Origin: Corylus avellana
Taxonomy: Eukaryota; Streptophyta; Magnoliopsida; Fagales; Betulaceae
Direction: 5' to 3'
DNA: 64,000 bases
NCBI RefSeq assembly: GCF_901000735.1
Contig: NC_081548.1
Location: 13,464,354 to 13,528,353 of the forward strand
The position numbers and the translations under genes were made by a program. The notes under the pieces are model-generated. The model saw nothing but the letters and a program-made list of their open reading frames with translations. It was not told where the DNA came from and made no database searches. Every line of letters starts with the position of its first letter. Positions within the stretch are counted from its first letter, which is position 1. Below are positions 44,684 through 57,737 of the stretch, in pieces.

Positions 44684-45914
44684 TGAATTTATCTGAAGGA
44701 AGATTTATGATCATTTTACCATGCAATTCAGTAAAACAAAGAATTTCGAGGACTTTGTATGTCTTATGGATGGTATATTCTATAGATGTTTTGAAAAACT
44801 GCATCGATACTAAAAATGTAACTGTACGTTGATGCATTTTAATATTAGAAGAATAATATTTAGTTAAATGGGTTATTAATAAAAATAATAATAATTTGGT
44901 TAATTGAATTGTGTGAGTTTCATTGGTTAATGGGGCATTAAAGGCTCGCAAATAAATCACCCAATTACTGCTAAATCTCACAAAAGAACAAGAAGGCCAA
45001 CATGTATGTGACCCGGCGTTTATGCAGTGGTATAACTTTTTCCCAATTTAGCAGCAGAATAACTACCTTCCAGCATTGTAGTGGCCCAGATTTTAATCCT
45101 TGAATATAGTAGTAGTCTTAATTTCTGAGATTAAGACTAGGTTATAATTAATTAATATGTTATATAGACGATCGATGATAATTAATTCAGAGGAATTTAA
45201 ATGATTATGTAGATATTTTATAGAGATAAATATTGATTGGTCGAATTTAGTTAATTAATAAGCCCTAACTTTACTAATAAGAAGCTTATTTGAGGTTTTA
45301 ATTTTATTCAGAGAATATTTGAAGTAATAAGGAGTTGTTAATTGGACAAATTAAGAAAGACTTTTGAAATTTTTTACTTTGAGTTTGAATAATAAGGGTT
45401 AAAGAGGGTGAGTAATTGGTAAGAGATGAAGTTAAATAATAGCAATTGTGTTAAAAGTAATAGAAAAGCAATATCAAAATGCTTAGAGTAAATTATTATT
45501 AGGTTTTCGTATGAATTATAAACATACCCCAGAAATATGAAGAGTGATTGAGATACATTTGAGGGTACCCGTAAATAAATCAAAGGGAATATGTGACCGA
45601 GAAACTTCGGTCATATGAAATAATAAAAAAATGCCTTTGATAAATACAGCATTCAAATTTATAAATATTAATCTAAAACATGAAAAGACAAAATTAAACT
45701 ACTGCACCAAATGTAAATTAAACATGAAAGGCAAACAATCACAAATGATGCAACCTTGATGTCCACATAAATGCAAATGGCTCAAAAGAAAGAGCTAGTA
45801 AAGCACAAACGAAAAAACATGGTAGACATTTCAACTTGCATGAATGAAAAATGGGGAGGAAAGGGTAATCACTTTAGTTTGAGCTCTAGTGCACGGAGCC
45901 AATGGCAGAGCTAG
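44684..45914. other. HPt 3' flank and intergenic DNA
   Basis: AT-rich, with a likely polyadenylation region around 44845-44895. No other gene or element was recognised. Confidence 0.4.
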
Positions 45915-45922
45915 GATTTTGG

Positions 45923-48305
45923 TAGGGCCGGCAATTTTGACACGATCCGTGAACCCGACACGAAAAAACAGGTATTGGGTTTGGGCAGATCGGGTTCGGG
46001 TCGTAATCGGGTCTACCCGATTAAGACCCGAAATTTTCATGTCTGGCGGGTCGACCCGCCAGACCCGGTTTTTTTTTCTTTCTTTTTTTCTGCCTCGCGT
46101 TAGACGGCTCACCTCACGTTTTCATTTTTTTTTTTTGATTTTTTGCATTTCTTTTTAGTAGCACACTTTATTGACAATTTATACAATAATGGTAATTAAA
46201 TCCATGTAGCAAGATTTACAAAACATGCCTACAGGCTATGGCTACATTATGGTACATGTATGTATGCAAGTTTTCTCTTTTCTCTTTTTTCAATCACACA
46301 TGTGGAAGTAGAAGTTTCCGATTTAATTGGTAAAGCAGATTCTATTTGATTCAATTTCTCTTCTACCAAAATTATCACTCTTTTTTTCTTTTTCTTTAAT
46401 TGTTTTCTCTACCTTTTGTCTGAAAAAAATTTTGGAAATATTATTATTGGCACTCAATCCACAAGCAGATCTAAAAACCAGTTAAGTACTACTGTGAGAA
46501 GATTTATATTTGGTTAAAAGAGTTTAACTCTACCACGATTTATTAAGTTCCTACTTATTTATCCTAGGTGCGGTTAAAACTTTCGAGTACCACATCGATG
46601 CATGCTTTCAATCTCCTTTTATTCCAATGTTTGTAACATGTGGGGGATTGTTGTAATATGTGTTACAAACATTTAATTTTCAGTACTTTGAAACCGTTTT
46701 ATTATTTGATATTATTATCTTTATGAGTTTTTATGAGAAATAAAAATAGCTTTAACCAATTTTGTTTATAACGGTTTGGACATTAATATTGTTTACAAAC
46801 AATCTTTATTATTTAGTTATGGTTTATTATTAATATTTATTACCGTTTGAGTATTAAAACAGTTTTATGGAAAAATAAAATCACTTTAATTTAGTTTTTA
46901 TAGTTTGACCGTTGCTTATAAAAAAAAAAAGGATGTTGACCAAGCTTTTGTCCATTAACAAACTTTTATGGCATTTATGTTTATTATGACCGTTTGGTCA
47001 TACTATTGGTTTTATGTTTGTTTATATAAGGCACAACACTTATTCATACAGAAAAACATTTGAGTTCTCCAAAGATATATTTTGGATATATTATATATTA
47101 CTTTCTCCTGTTAAACACTTTGGTTTTTCTAAGCTAGAAAGCTACTTATATATATATATAGTTAGCTTTTCTACGAAATATATTCCGAAGTCCCTCATCC
47201 ACATTGACAATTGGGTTGTTCTATTACTCTTTGTTATTGGAAGTGCGTCCTTAACAAAGGTAGACGCTATAGTCTAATCCTGGGAGGTTGCGTGTCAAAT
47301 AATCCGATCGCACCGAGTTATACACTCCGGGAGGCACGAATCAACCTTTAAGGACAACGCTCTTGCGTGATTCTATAGCATTGTGAGATCTTTCCATACT
47401 CTACTTTTTATCTCATGTATTTTATTTATTTTATTGTTAATATTCATATTGTAATTATTTTATATCAATGAGAATTTGTGCACCATTCAAAATTATTTCC
47501 AACAGATTTTCCGTACTCTTAAGGCCATTTGTGCCCAAACAGATGCATATATATCAAACTTAAAAGGAGTTAAGTACGTAATTACCAACAAAAGAGAAAG
47601 CCAACAAGAAAACTCCAAAGGAGTAATTCCATTCATCAAGCTGACAAGAAATTGTGATTTTCATTGTTTAAATTAATTTTTTAGCACTTTTGTTACATGT
47701 GGAACTAAAGGGTGATGATTGAGAGCACACGGCGTGCATAGCACGCCTGTGCATTTTTTTTTTTTAATTAAAAGAAAAATTTTTACACACCGTGTGTTGT
47801 CTTCATTTACCCGGGACTAAATTATAAGTGGACTATTTTAATAAATGAACTTACTTGTTTTAACTTTTAACTTTTAAGTTTATATGAAATTATGAGTTTA
47901 GTAGTTTCTTTTGGAGTACAATTTGAATTTGTCAATTACGGTCACTTTCCAATTTTTTTTTTTTTTTTCTTATCCTTTATTAAAGCCTTTAATCTCTTAT
48001 AACTCAATTTTTTGTATTGACTATATTGATGTATCAGTATTATTATTACAATTTTGAATTTTAATTTTTTTTTAAAAAAATTTATAGTTTAGGGTAATCG
48101 GGTCATGTCTACACAATTAGACCCGGTTATTTTAAACGGGTAAAACGGGTTGTGTCGGGTTACCCGATTATTTTCGTGTCATAATCGTGTCAAACCCGAT
48201 TACCCGTTTAGCTAAACGGGTCGTGTTTGGATATAGGCTAATTGTGTAACGGGTACCCGCGGGTCGTAATCGGGTCGTGTATGGATACCCATTTTGCCAC
48301 CACTA
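45923..48305. mobile_element. Non-autonomous hAT element, 2.38 kb
   Basis: Flanked by perfect 8-bp copies GATTTTGG (45915-45922 and 48306-48313). The ends are inverted: TAGGGCCGGCAATTTTGACA on the left and TAGTGGTGGCAAAATGGG inverted on the right. Subterminal zones on both sides (45940-46070 and 48095-48290) are packed with CGGGT/ACCCG motifs, probably transposase-binding repeats. No transposase frame is present. Part of the interior is LTR-retrotransposon-derived (46649-47504). Confidence 0.82.
46649..47504 (+). repeat. LTR of a copia-like element inside the hAT element
   Basis: TGTTGTAATATGTG to TTCCAACA, preceded by a polypurine-like GTGGGGGAT. The U5-like part is distinctive (TCCTGGGAGG, CCGATCGCACCGAGTTATAC, CTCCGGGAGGCACGAATC). 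Different 5-bp flanks argue against a solo LTR; it is probably the 3' end of a truncated element. Confidence 0.5.
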
Positions 48306-48313
48306 GATTTTGG

Positions 48314-49007
48314 TTCGGGGGTCAGATTTTTATTTTTATTTTTTCTTATGAATATAAAAAAAGATTAAAGTTGAATAAAAATTAATTAAATATGTTGTAA
48401 AAAATAACTAACGCAATAAATAAACAATTCAAAAAAATAATTAATTATTGACAAGTTTTTTTTTTTGTAGATATGCTCCTTGAATTTGATCTCTATCACT
48501 AGGATGGCAATCTGAAATTTTTTTTCTTAAATAAGGATTTACTAGCAAATTTGCTAAATCTACGACACGAGCTCGTTTAAAATTTGATTGGAATTCAATA
48601 GAATCATTGTTGTTCTATATAATCACAGGTAATTACAATTATATATTTCATAATATTAAAATATGTAACAAAAATTATATATTCATTATGAATTAATTTA
48701 AAGATCAATCTAAATATAAAAACTTAATCAATGTAATAATTTAATTACATAACTCTTAGTCTCCAAAAAATTGATTTGAATTGTTGAAGGCTTCGAATTG
48801 GAAGAAATACTGTAATAATAAAATAAAAAAAAATTAAAATTTTTTTTTAAAAAATCTCAAATTGCAAATTATTGAACGGTCAATCGCAATTGCAAATAAG
48901 AGTTTTGATTCTTTTGAATATAATATATCCTATACCTATTTAAAGACTTAAAGTGGGCTAGGGTTTTAAAAGAAAAAAAAAATGTCAGACTTGCGGTGCA
49001 GCACTTA

Positions 49008-49040
<33 letters not shown>

Positions 49041-49735
49041 TATTCATTGACTTGCGCGCAGCACTTGTCCACAGCCCATGCTTCTTTTAATTGTTTTCTT
49101 TCTTGTTTTTGGTTTTGGGTGACAGTGCCGTGCGTTCCGACTTCCGAGTTTCTTTTTTATTTTTTATTTTTTGAGCTTTAGTGAAACTGTGCGTTTTGGG
49201 TACTTAAAACAGTGCATTTTTTGTCATCTTCAACCTTTGTTTCCGGTATCTATGAGACTTCATCTGTAGACTACTAAACCTAATTTTTGAAAAAACTCTT
49301 GAAATATGGAAAAACTTCCACGTGAGTTATGGAAACTAATTCTTTTGGGAAAAAAAAAAAAACTTGCCCTTGATGTGTTTTTAAGGGTGGGCAACCAAAA
49401 ATTTCGAAAAAGTTCTTTAAGAGTAAGATAATTTTTTGGGAGGTGAGGGGGGTATTTGACTCCTCTCAACCCCCCTGCATGGAGCCGTGGTTGGAGGTGA
49501 TGTCCACCGACGACGGTGTCTGGCAAGAAATAAATGCATTCTAATCTTTGCTCGTAAGAAGTTGTAGATTGCAACTATGTTTTTCTTGAGTGAGGAAGAA
49601 GACGGTAGTTCATAAAGGTAAACGCATGAGAAGGAAAAAACAAAAACAAAAAAAGTAAAGCAGGTTAATATTTGAAAAAAATGGACAATGGTATTCTGGT
49701 ACATTCACAGGGAGTTTTAATGCCTTGAAATTCTC
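48314..49735. other. Intergenic, AT-rich with homopolymer tracts
   Basis: Contains a T run at about 49010-49036 and A-rich segments. No domain or terminal structure was recognised. The left end of the CACTA element is expected somewhere here but could not be found. Confidence 0.4.
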
Positions 49736-52534
49736 CTTCACGACTGACAGGGCCACATGACTATGTTAAAGCGTGATTGGACAGACAACACATTAGACAG
49801 GAGATACAAGGTGGATGAGTATGGCTTAACGCTTGTGAACTTCAAAAACCTTATCCATAGGGGAGAGTTGATTACTAATGAGCCGTATGTGTTGACTTTC
49901 TAAGTGAAACAAGTTTTTTACTTCGAAGATAAAAGAAACCCAGATTGGGCTTTCACTGTAAGGACTAAACCTAGAAATGTATACGATGTTGGTCAGGGTC
50001 AGGGGCATCATGATGATCATGCCAACTATCACGAGAGTAAGCCACTACTATTAAACAGAAATCATGATGATCCGTATGATGACGTCGAATACGTCCGCCC
50101 AGATTTAGAACTGATCGAAGCGTATGTGATCATATTAAATTTGAATATTGTACATGTAATGCTTTGTTATTTATTTATACATTGATTGTCATTCATTGGT
50201 TTGTTGGCATATATTTAAACATTGATTGCATATTTGCTCCATTGTACAGATAACTAATATGTAACGTGATTTATTTCGCACAGTAGTATGAGTACTCGTG
50301 GGAGGACGACAAGAGGACGAAGGACACAGTCTTCTACGCGACAGACTACAGGTGGACATGGGTCGAGACTGTACGACCCTGATGATAGTGAGACGCAAGA
50401 CGTTGCTATACTTATGAGGCAGCAGTCAGAGTATCGACCGATACTTCTAGAGCATGTGGAAGGGTAGACCCCTACGACACACAATTATATCTTCAACATT
50501 GAAGATATTCCAGGCTCTTCGAGTCTAATAGACCCGGCTTTCCTTGACCCATCCCATTCGACAGGCCTTACCCAGTTAGGGTATCGATATGAGCCTACTC
50601 CTTGCGACTTGGGCGAATCCCCGCATATGCCATCCCTGCCGACGTCATTGACCCAGCTGGGTGTATTGCCGCACGGCTATTTCGATCGGCCGTCACACAA
50701 CAGCGCACACATGGATGATAATGAGACGCAGGCTAATGATGACATGGATGACGAGACAGATGACCCATTGGACCGCTAGCCCACTGGACCTACTAGGCAA
50801 GTGTTGGGTGTCAAAGAGGTTCGGACGATAGGTATGTATGCTAGTCAAGGTTGAAATATATACGTATCTGTTTATGCATATTCTTCTATATATGTAGTTA
50901 TAAGCATTCACTTCCAATTAATGTCGATACTCATTTATGTGTATGTTAAACATCAATGCAGATTCACAAGATAAAATTGAAGTGTTGCACATAAATGAGT
51001 CGAGCAAGTTGTGGGACATCCCCCTTGAGAAAAGGATCGTGATGGAGTATAATTGATCGTGGCAGCCAATAGGACAAAGCGGGTTGAAATTAAGATGGGT
51101 GATGGGCAAGACTGTCAAGAGCGGGGCTTTCCTCAGGATATCCGACGATTGGACGAAGGTACCAGTCAACACGAAGGAGGATTTATGGAGCTCATTGATG
51201 GTATGTGAAACGTTACGATATTCTTAACTTACAATCATATGTACATAGCATCTATTTTACTTATTTTGTGAAACGATTAGTTGATGGTGAAAATATAATG
51301 TAAGGTTCCTAATTTCTCAATTTGTAACTTATGCAGATGCAGTTCTATATCCCGCCTGGTTTGGACATTGAGGTAATCAAGAAGGACGCATTCCGTGACA
51401 TGGGCGAGAAGCTGAGGCATTGAAGACATGAATTGAAAAATAAACTCAATATTCTGTGCGGTAAGACTCCTGCGGCAGTGAAGCGGAGGATGTGGGAGTT
51501 CCTTCGAGGGTACAATAGCGCAGACGTGGATATATTGTTGGAGAAATGGTGCGATCCATCCTATCAAGTAGGTCACTAAGTTAATTTCAATTGTGTAGTT
51601 TTAGTAATTGTAAATATTGTGAAGATGGCTCACATATTAATAACGTATATATGTTGTGTATGTGTAGGACTATGCTCAGCATATGAGAGAGATATGAGCA
51701 TTGAATAACACACTACACTGCACTGGCTCGAAGAGCTTCCCAAGGTTATCAAATGAGGAGGTATGTTTGTCATTTTCCATTTATATAAAGTATATATCAT
51801 CATTAATTTAATATACAGACTAACATATGTTTGTGTTGTGGGTTTTTAATTGCAAGTAATTACTGCGGGCAGGGCTCCTATGCGAGCGAAGGCTTACATC
51901 AAGACCAACTGAAAGAAAGACGGTAGCTACCCAAATCAGGAGGTCGAGGAGAGAGTTGTATGTTCCTTACACCCTTTATCTTTCATTTTTATTTGCGTGT
52001 AGAAAACTTATTTAGGATTAACACTTAAATAACAATGATTTGGTGTATGTAACATACAGGTCAGGATGGAGGAGCTACTAGAAAATAACCTATCAGAATT
52101 GGTAGACAAGCCCCATGGGACTATTCGGTGGGCACCGAACGACGAATACGCCCAAGCGCACGGCTCTAAGTCTGAATATGCGGGTCGTGTTCGAGGGGTT
52201 AGTAAGATTATTCTCCCTGTGCACGGCTACATTCACTCTTATTATATACCATCCTAAGCACGTTCACAAAACTCAGGAAGCTCGAATATCTCGCAAATTA
52301 TTGAAAGAGCACTCAAAGCTGAAAGCGAGCAGCATAGGATACATATGGCTGCACAGTTGGCCCATCAGAGGTTTGAGATTACTATGGAGGTGACCCAGCA
52401 GGTTACCGCGCAGATGGCTGTGCAGATGGCGACACAGATTGCTAAGCAGATGGCGGCGTATGAGGCCCGGGTTTGTGTGCTTGAGGGCTCGAGACATGTC
52501 ACCTCCGAGCCGGAGGTGACTAATGTTAGGGCTC

Positions 52535-54094
52535 TGATGTGGAATTTTTGTGTCCAAAAATATCAATAGTAAAAAGAACTACTCGCAATAGTACGAATTC
52601 TGTAGGATAGAGCTATAGAGAGAGTGTTGAACCTTAAGGACTACAGGGGTGTTGTTATCAAGTTTTTCAAGATTAAATATAACTTAATTTAAAAGAGATT
52701 GATTTGATTTTGTTTTTATAAAAGTAAATGCATAAAAATAAAGATAAAAAGTATGAGAGATAGAATAGGGGTTGATTTCACCACTAACCGCATAATAATG
52801 GTCAATTAGATTTAATCTAGAAATTCATTCTATGCATGTTATAAATAAACAATAAACTACCTTATTAAAGAATAAGTATAATCCATCTTTGGTTGGCACA
52901 GATCGTCCACCTAACCACTAAGATGCGGTACGACCCGTCTTCCCTAGGTATGAATTATCAAATTTTATAACAGGATACATACAATCAATGAATAAGTGTA
53001 ACCCATCTTCGTTTGGCACGGACTGTCTACCTAAATTATACTAAACTAGGTTGTAGTACAATCCGTTTTCCCTAGGCATGGTCTATTAAATCCTATTGAT
53101 CATATGTCAATTAAACTCATTGTATAACCATCATCCTCATAATCACAGAAAAGAAAAAAAATTTGATTTCAATAAAAGTAAAAAACTTTCTAAGACAAGA
53201 GAAGACTTTCACAAATATTGATTTGAAATTAAAAACAATTGCATTTAATAATTAAGAACAGAATCAAAAGGTAGCAATTCTCATAGTTATACAATTAACA
53301 TGCATAAACTGAAAATCTAGAAATTAAATACAATTAAACCATTTTACTTGGAAAGGGCTACATCAACATCCTATTATAGAATTAGCCGCTCATCGGGGTG
53401 CTAGGATGGCCTCCTGCCATGGATTATCTCCTCTTCAACTTGTCAAGCCCCCAATAAGATTTTTGTATCTAAAACTAAGCACACATTCTCTTGAAGGTTA
53501 ATGGTCTATTTATAGGGAGCAAGAAAGTCCTAGAAGCCCTAGGAAACCTAGAAAAATCGTAATTCACTCTCCTTGTCAAATTAGGAAGCAATCCTAGTAC
53601 AAATCGGAAAAGGATTCGTCCAGATTTGTGTTCTTTTATTGTAGGCCGATTTTGGCATGGCAAACGTCCGAATTAGGAAAATCATATTTCATAATGATTT
53701 GTATTATTTTGAGTTTTCTTTCTACTGACACTAGAATCACCTCAATCTGATATTTGAGCAGAAAGTTATGGCCAAAATAGGGAGACATATACAGAATCCA
53801 AATTTGAATCCAATCCGATTTTGACTTCAATTAGAGAAATTCCGATTTAATCCCTTGCATTATTTGATTAAACTTAACCACATCATATAGGTGCTCTATT
53901 ATGATTGGCTAAGCTTAATTATATTTTCTAAGTCTTCTCAAAGTGTGTTGTAAGCCCAAAATCAATGGAATTAATTGCATCTTTATTTAAAACATGAAAA
54001 CAATAAAACAATACAAAATCAAATAAATAACAATGCTAAGGAATTAACATATGCAAATTAAGGGGCTTGAATGTGCAACATTCAGCGTTTATCA
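52535..54094. mobile_element. 1.56-kb solo LTR in a CACTA exon
   Basis: Starts TGATGTGGAATTTTTGTG and ends CAGCGTTTATCA, with the 5-bp duplication GGCTC at 52530-52534 and 54095-54099. Removing it rejoins the CACTA frame (EPEVTNVRA followed by PHDVESLASVIVR). It has no coding capacity. Two internal stretches repeat each other (GGTTGGCACAGATCGTCCAC near 52894 and a similar one near 53010). TG...CA ends and a 5-bp target duplication identify a solo LTR, or possibly a small non-autonomous LTR element. Confidence 0.8.
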
Positions 54095-55065
54095 GGCTCC
54101 GCACGACGTAGAGTCCCTAGCCAGTGTGATTGTGAGGTCTTCAGTAGATAGCCGATTAGGTAAAACTATATTAGTTTTTGTTTCTCTTTAAGTAATATGA
54201 TCGTCTTTTGAAATGACTATCATTTTAATAGTTAGTAATTTTGTTTGGTAATCACACTTTGTTCATATGTTTTTGTCACACATGCATGTGTATAACACAT
54301 TTACACCGTAATATGTGTAGATGGCGTAAGGGTAGAAGCGGAAGATAGCGATCAAAATGAAAATCAACAACGGACCCCGACTAGACAAAAGTCTCGTTTA
54401 TCAACACAGAAGTTATCATCAAATATTCATAAATAGCGTATATACTTAACTATAAACACTTGAAAAATAAGAATACTAATTAATATGTCTTGTGGTTGTG
54501 AAAATGCTGAATACGCGTAGATCATATATATACTTCGTAATTTCAGATCATTTTCACATTTTGAATGGATTATCATTAAAACTATGTATACACCTTGAGG
54601 TATGTGTTGGTAGTGTAGATATAATGTTGAAGTTGTTTATGCGACATTTATACATGTCACTAAACCTAAATATTGTTGAGTATGACCTTCGTATACTTTG
54701 ACGTTGTTAATCGCTTAGGACTTGATGATTGTTGATTGATTGTTCGATTGTTTGTTTGTTGCTTTATTGTTGTTTAATCATTTGCAATGAGTGCGGAGAA
54801 GTCGAGCAGTCATGATAGTGTTCACTTGGTTTTTTTGTTGGGGTGTTTGTACATAATGTATTTACGAATCACTTAAGTTGTATTTCCTATGTTTTGTTGA
54901 TATATATATATATGTTTTGTGGACATCATCATGATTGATAGCTCGGATAGGACTCGAGAAATGATGTATGTTGATGGATAGCTATTGATAGTTATTGTTA
55001 TTAGGTGTACAAATAAAAATTTTAGAGAAATTTATTAAAAAAAAAAACAATTTTTTTTTTCTGCA

Positions 55066-55276
55066 TAGTTTTGACACGTTACTAAAGTTTAGTAACGTGT
55101 CAAAACTTTAGTAATGTGTTAATTTCTCACATGTTACTAATTGGAATTTAGTAACATTCAAATTAGTAACACGCCTCACACTTTACTAACCACATGTTAC
55201 TAACATTTAGCAACGTGTCAAGCCTATTGACATGTTACTAAAGAGTCGTTACTAATCAAAAGGTTTTTTTGTAGTG
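55066..55276. repeat. CACTA 3' subterminal repeats
   Basis: At least ten copies, in both orientations, of a GTTACTAA/TTAGTAAC core, often extended to ACGTGTCA, lie within 210 bp of the GTAGTG terminus. This is the arrangement of transposase-binding subterminal repeats in CACTA elements. Confidence 0.8.
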
Positions 55277-55359
55277 TCTAATTTCTCTTTGAATTGTCAT
55301 ATCTCTCCTACAGTGTTGAGGAGCCAAAAGTCGTTGAAGGGTACTAGCAAATGGGGTCC

Positions 55360-55985
55360 AACATCCACACATCAATCAATGAAATGCACTAAAACAACGA
55401 ACCACTAATTCCGAACTTATAACTGCTAAACAAAAATAGTAGTACAAATAAGTACACATTGTGCAAATTGAAAAAAAAAAATTAATTACAATTAATACAA
55501 CAAACAAAGAAATCATTCAACAACAAACTATACAACACCATGAAAAAGCACCAAACCAGTTGCAACACCAACAACATCCACACATTCATCAATATAATGA
55601 ACCGCACCCAAACAACAAACCATTAGTTTAGAACTTATAATTGCTAAACAAAAATCACAATACAAAGAATCACACGTCGTACAAATTTGACCCAAATTAA
55701 TTTACAAGCAAATCCACAAACCAATAAGTCAATCTAACAACAAATTATACAAAACCACCAAAAAAAAAAAAAAATCCCAATAGGAGTGCCAACAACAAAC
55801 ATACATTCATCAATGGTACGTGTCCAAGCAAAAGAAAAAATAGTTGAAAACTTTCAACTGTTAAACCAATATCATAGTACAATCAACCAAACATTTCACA
55901 AATTAAAAACCAAATTAAGTTACATGTATAACAACCAATCTAAATCCGCAATCAAGCAACAAGACGAAAACAAATTTTGAATTTG
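55360..55985. repeat. Degenerate ~215-bp tandem repeat, three copies
   Basis: Copies start near 55361, 55573 and 55791. Each contains ACAT(C/A)(C/A)ACA(C/T)A(C/T)TCATCAAT-type sequence, then ACTTATAA(C/T)TGCTAAACAAAAAT-like sequence and an A-rich end. Similarity is moderate. No coding function. Confidence 0.6.
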
Positions 55986-56055
55986 TGCAAAAATATTAAA
56001 CTATCCTATCACGTACCTGATCGTCTCGATGATTCACGCATCACGAAGTTGCCAA

Positions 56056-56758
56056 GTGTTAGAGTATATCATGGAGTTCAAGAATAATAGTCATAGTTAA
56101 AGACTATTTACTAAATTATAGTTCAAGAATATCATTGAATTACACTTGAAAACTATTATTTTCTTGCGTCTTTCCTCCACTTTGCTCTATCAAATCAAGA
56201 AGAGTACCTCCCGACGCATAATCCAATAGTAAATTGAACAATCTTTGGCCACTTTCAATGGTCATATTAACTTCCAATCAATGAATAATCACAAAAAAAT
56301 CAACAAAGTCTTTAAGAATTTCTGCCTCCTTCATAAGTGAAGAAGATTGCTCAAGAATCGCTGACTTCACTGCTATTGACCCACAAGGATAAAAGTCCAA
56401 GCATACGGCAAAATGTATGTGTCGTACGATTCTTTCCCAAGAATGTAAACTTTGGTACAGTATGTATACTTCGTAGGACACCCACAACCGAGCCAAGAAG
56501 AAGATGGAAGGTTCTAATCAATTGATGATGAATAGCCATGACATCGAAAAAGCTAAAGATGATGAACGAATATATCGCAATGCATGATGGGATTGAAAAG
56601 GTAAGCGGGATGGAGAATCATGTTGGATACGAATAGATTTCTATTCTAACTTAGTCAGGTAGGTGATTGTCTTTAATTATAGTTAGACTTCAATTGTAGG
56701 TCAGTAATAGTCTTCAACTGTAACTATTATTTTTGAACTCTATGATATACTCTAACAC
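56056..56758. mobile_element. TIR element carrying a protein-kinase fragment
   Basis: GTGTTAGAGTATATCATGGA at the left and GTGTTAGAGTATATCATAGA inverted at the right begin imperfect terminal inverted repeats about 50 bp long (roughly nine in ten positions alike). It interrupts a unit of the tandem array. No convincing target duplication can be read, so the superfamily is open. The interior is a piece of a kinase gene, not a transposase. Confidence 0.7.
56160..56440 (-). pseudogene. MAPKKK-like protein kinase N-lobe fragment
   Basis: The minus strand reads SWERIVRHIHFAVCLDFYPC, GSIAVKSAILEQSSSLMKEA, EILKDFVDFFVII, then after a stop MTIESGQRLFNLLLDYASGG and TLLDLIEQSGGK. This is the Gly-rich loop region, the VAIK-type lysine (IAVKSA), the alpha-C region (SSSLMKEAEIL) and the hinge (LLLDYASGGTL) of plant MAPKKK/Raf-like kinases. 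The Gly-rich loop itself is degenerate (RIVRHIHFA). It lacks the catalytic loop, so it is a captured, non-functional fragment. Confidence 0.65.
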
Positions 56759-57737
56759 CACAGTTCAATGTTGAACACATATCTGATACAAAATTTAACT
56801 AAACAAATGATCTAATTACGTACTTGATCCATCTAAATTTACCTTCAATTTTTTTTTTGTAGACGCTTATCATAATAACAAGTAACAATGAGAAAAAGTC
56901 ATTTGTACAAAAACATTGAACTATCATAACACGTACCTGATCTTCTTGGCAATTCACACAACATGAAGTTACCGACGTCCCATGTTGAGCATGAACTTGA
57001 TCTAAAATTTAATTACATTAAAAGTGTACGATGCATACCTATCTCGTTGTCTAGAATGTCGTATTAGATGGTTATTTATTTTATAACCGAATCGCACCAT
57101 CATCAACACAACAAGATGATATAGTTTTTGCACTTCTACAAAAATATTAAATGATAGAAGCACGTACTTGGTCCCTATAGGTGATTCACACAACATGAGG
57201 ATATCGAGATTCTAAGTAGAGTACAAACCTAATCCAAAATTGAAGTACATTTAATTAAAAGATTACAGTACATACCTATCTCGTGTTCCAAAGTGTTGTA
57301 TTGACCGATCGTTTACTTTATAAACAAACGACACCATCGTCCACGAAACAAAATGAAATAGATTTTGCACATGTACAAAAATATTAAATGATAGAAGGAG
57401 GTACCTAGTCCCTCTACGTAATTCACACAACATGAAGTAATCAAGATCCCATGTTGAGTATGAACTTGATCCAAAATTTATGTAATATTTAAGTAAAAAT
57501 TAAGATACATACGTGTCTCGTTCTCTAGAATGTCGTATTGACAATCATTTATTTTATGACCAAACCGCACCATCATCCACGTACCTGGTCTCTCTAGGTG
57601 ATTTATACAAAATGAAGTTATCATGGTCACATGTTGAGTAGGAACCTGATCCATAATTTATGTAATATTTAATTAAAAGTTTACGATACATACCTCTCTC
57701 GTTTTCCAGAGTGTCGTAATGAACGTCATTTATTTTA

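Larger units (their letters stand above)
49736..55276 (+). mobile_element. CACTA (EnSpm) element, decayed and 5'-truncated
   Basis: The plus strand holds the C-terminal end of the TnpD-type transposase (49736-50130: VKQVFYFEDKRNPDWAFTVR, DDVEYVRPDLELIEAYV). A second gene of TnpA/Transposase_24 type follows in several exons: 50281-50830 (STRGRTTRGRRTQ...), 50960-51200 (INESSKLWDIPLEKRIVMEY), 51336-51570 (FYIPPGLDIEVIKKDAFRDM; KNKLNIL), 51668-51760, 51870-51960, 52057-52534 and 54100-54430 (TRQKSRLSTQKLSSNIHK). In-frame stops are present. The right end is GGTTTTTTTGTAGTG at 55276, a CACTA terminus. The left terminus was not found. Confidence 0.8.
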
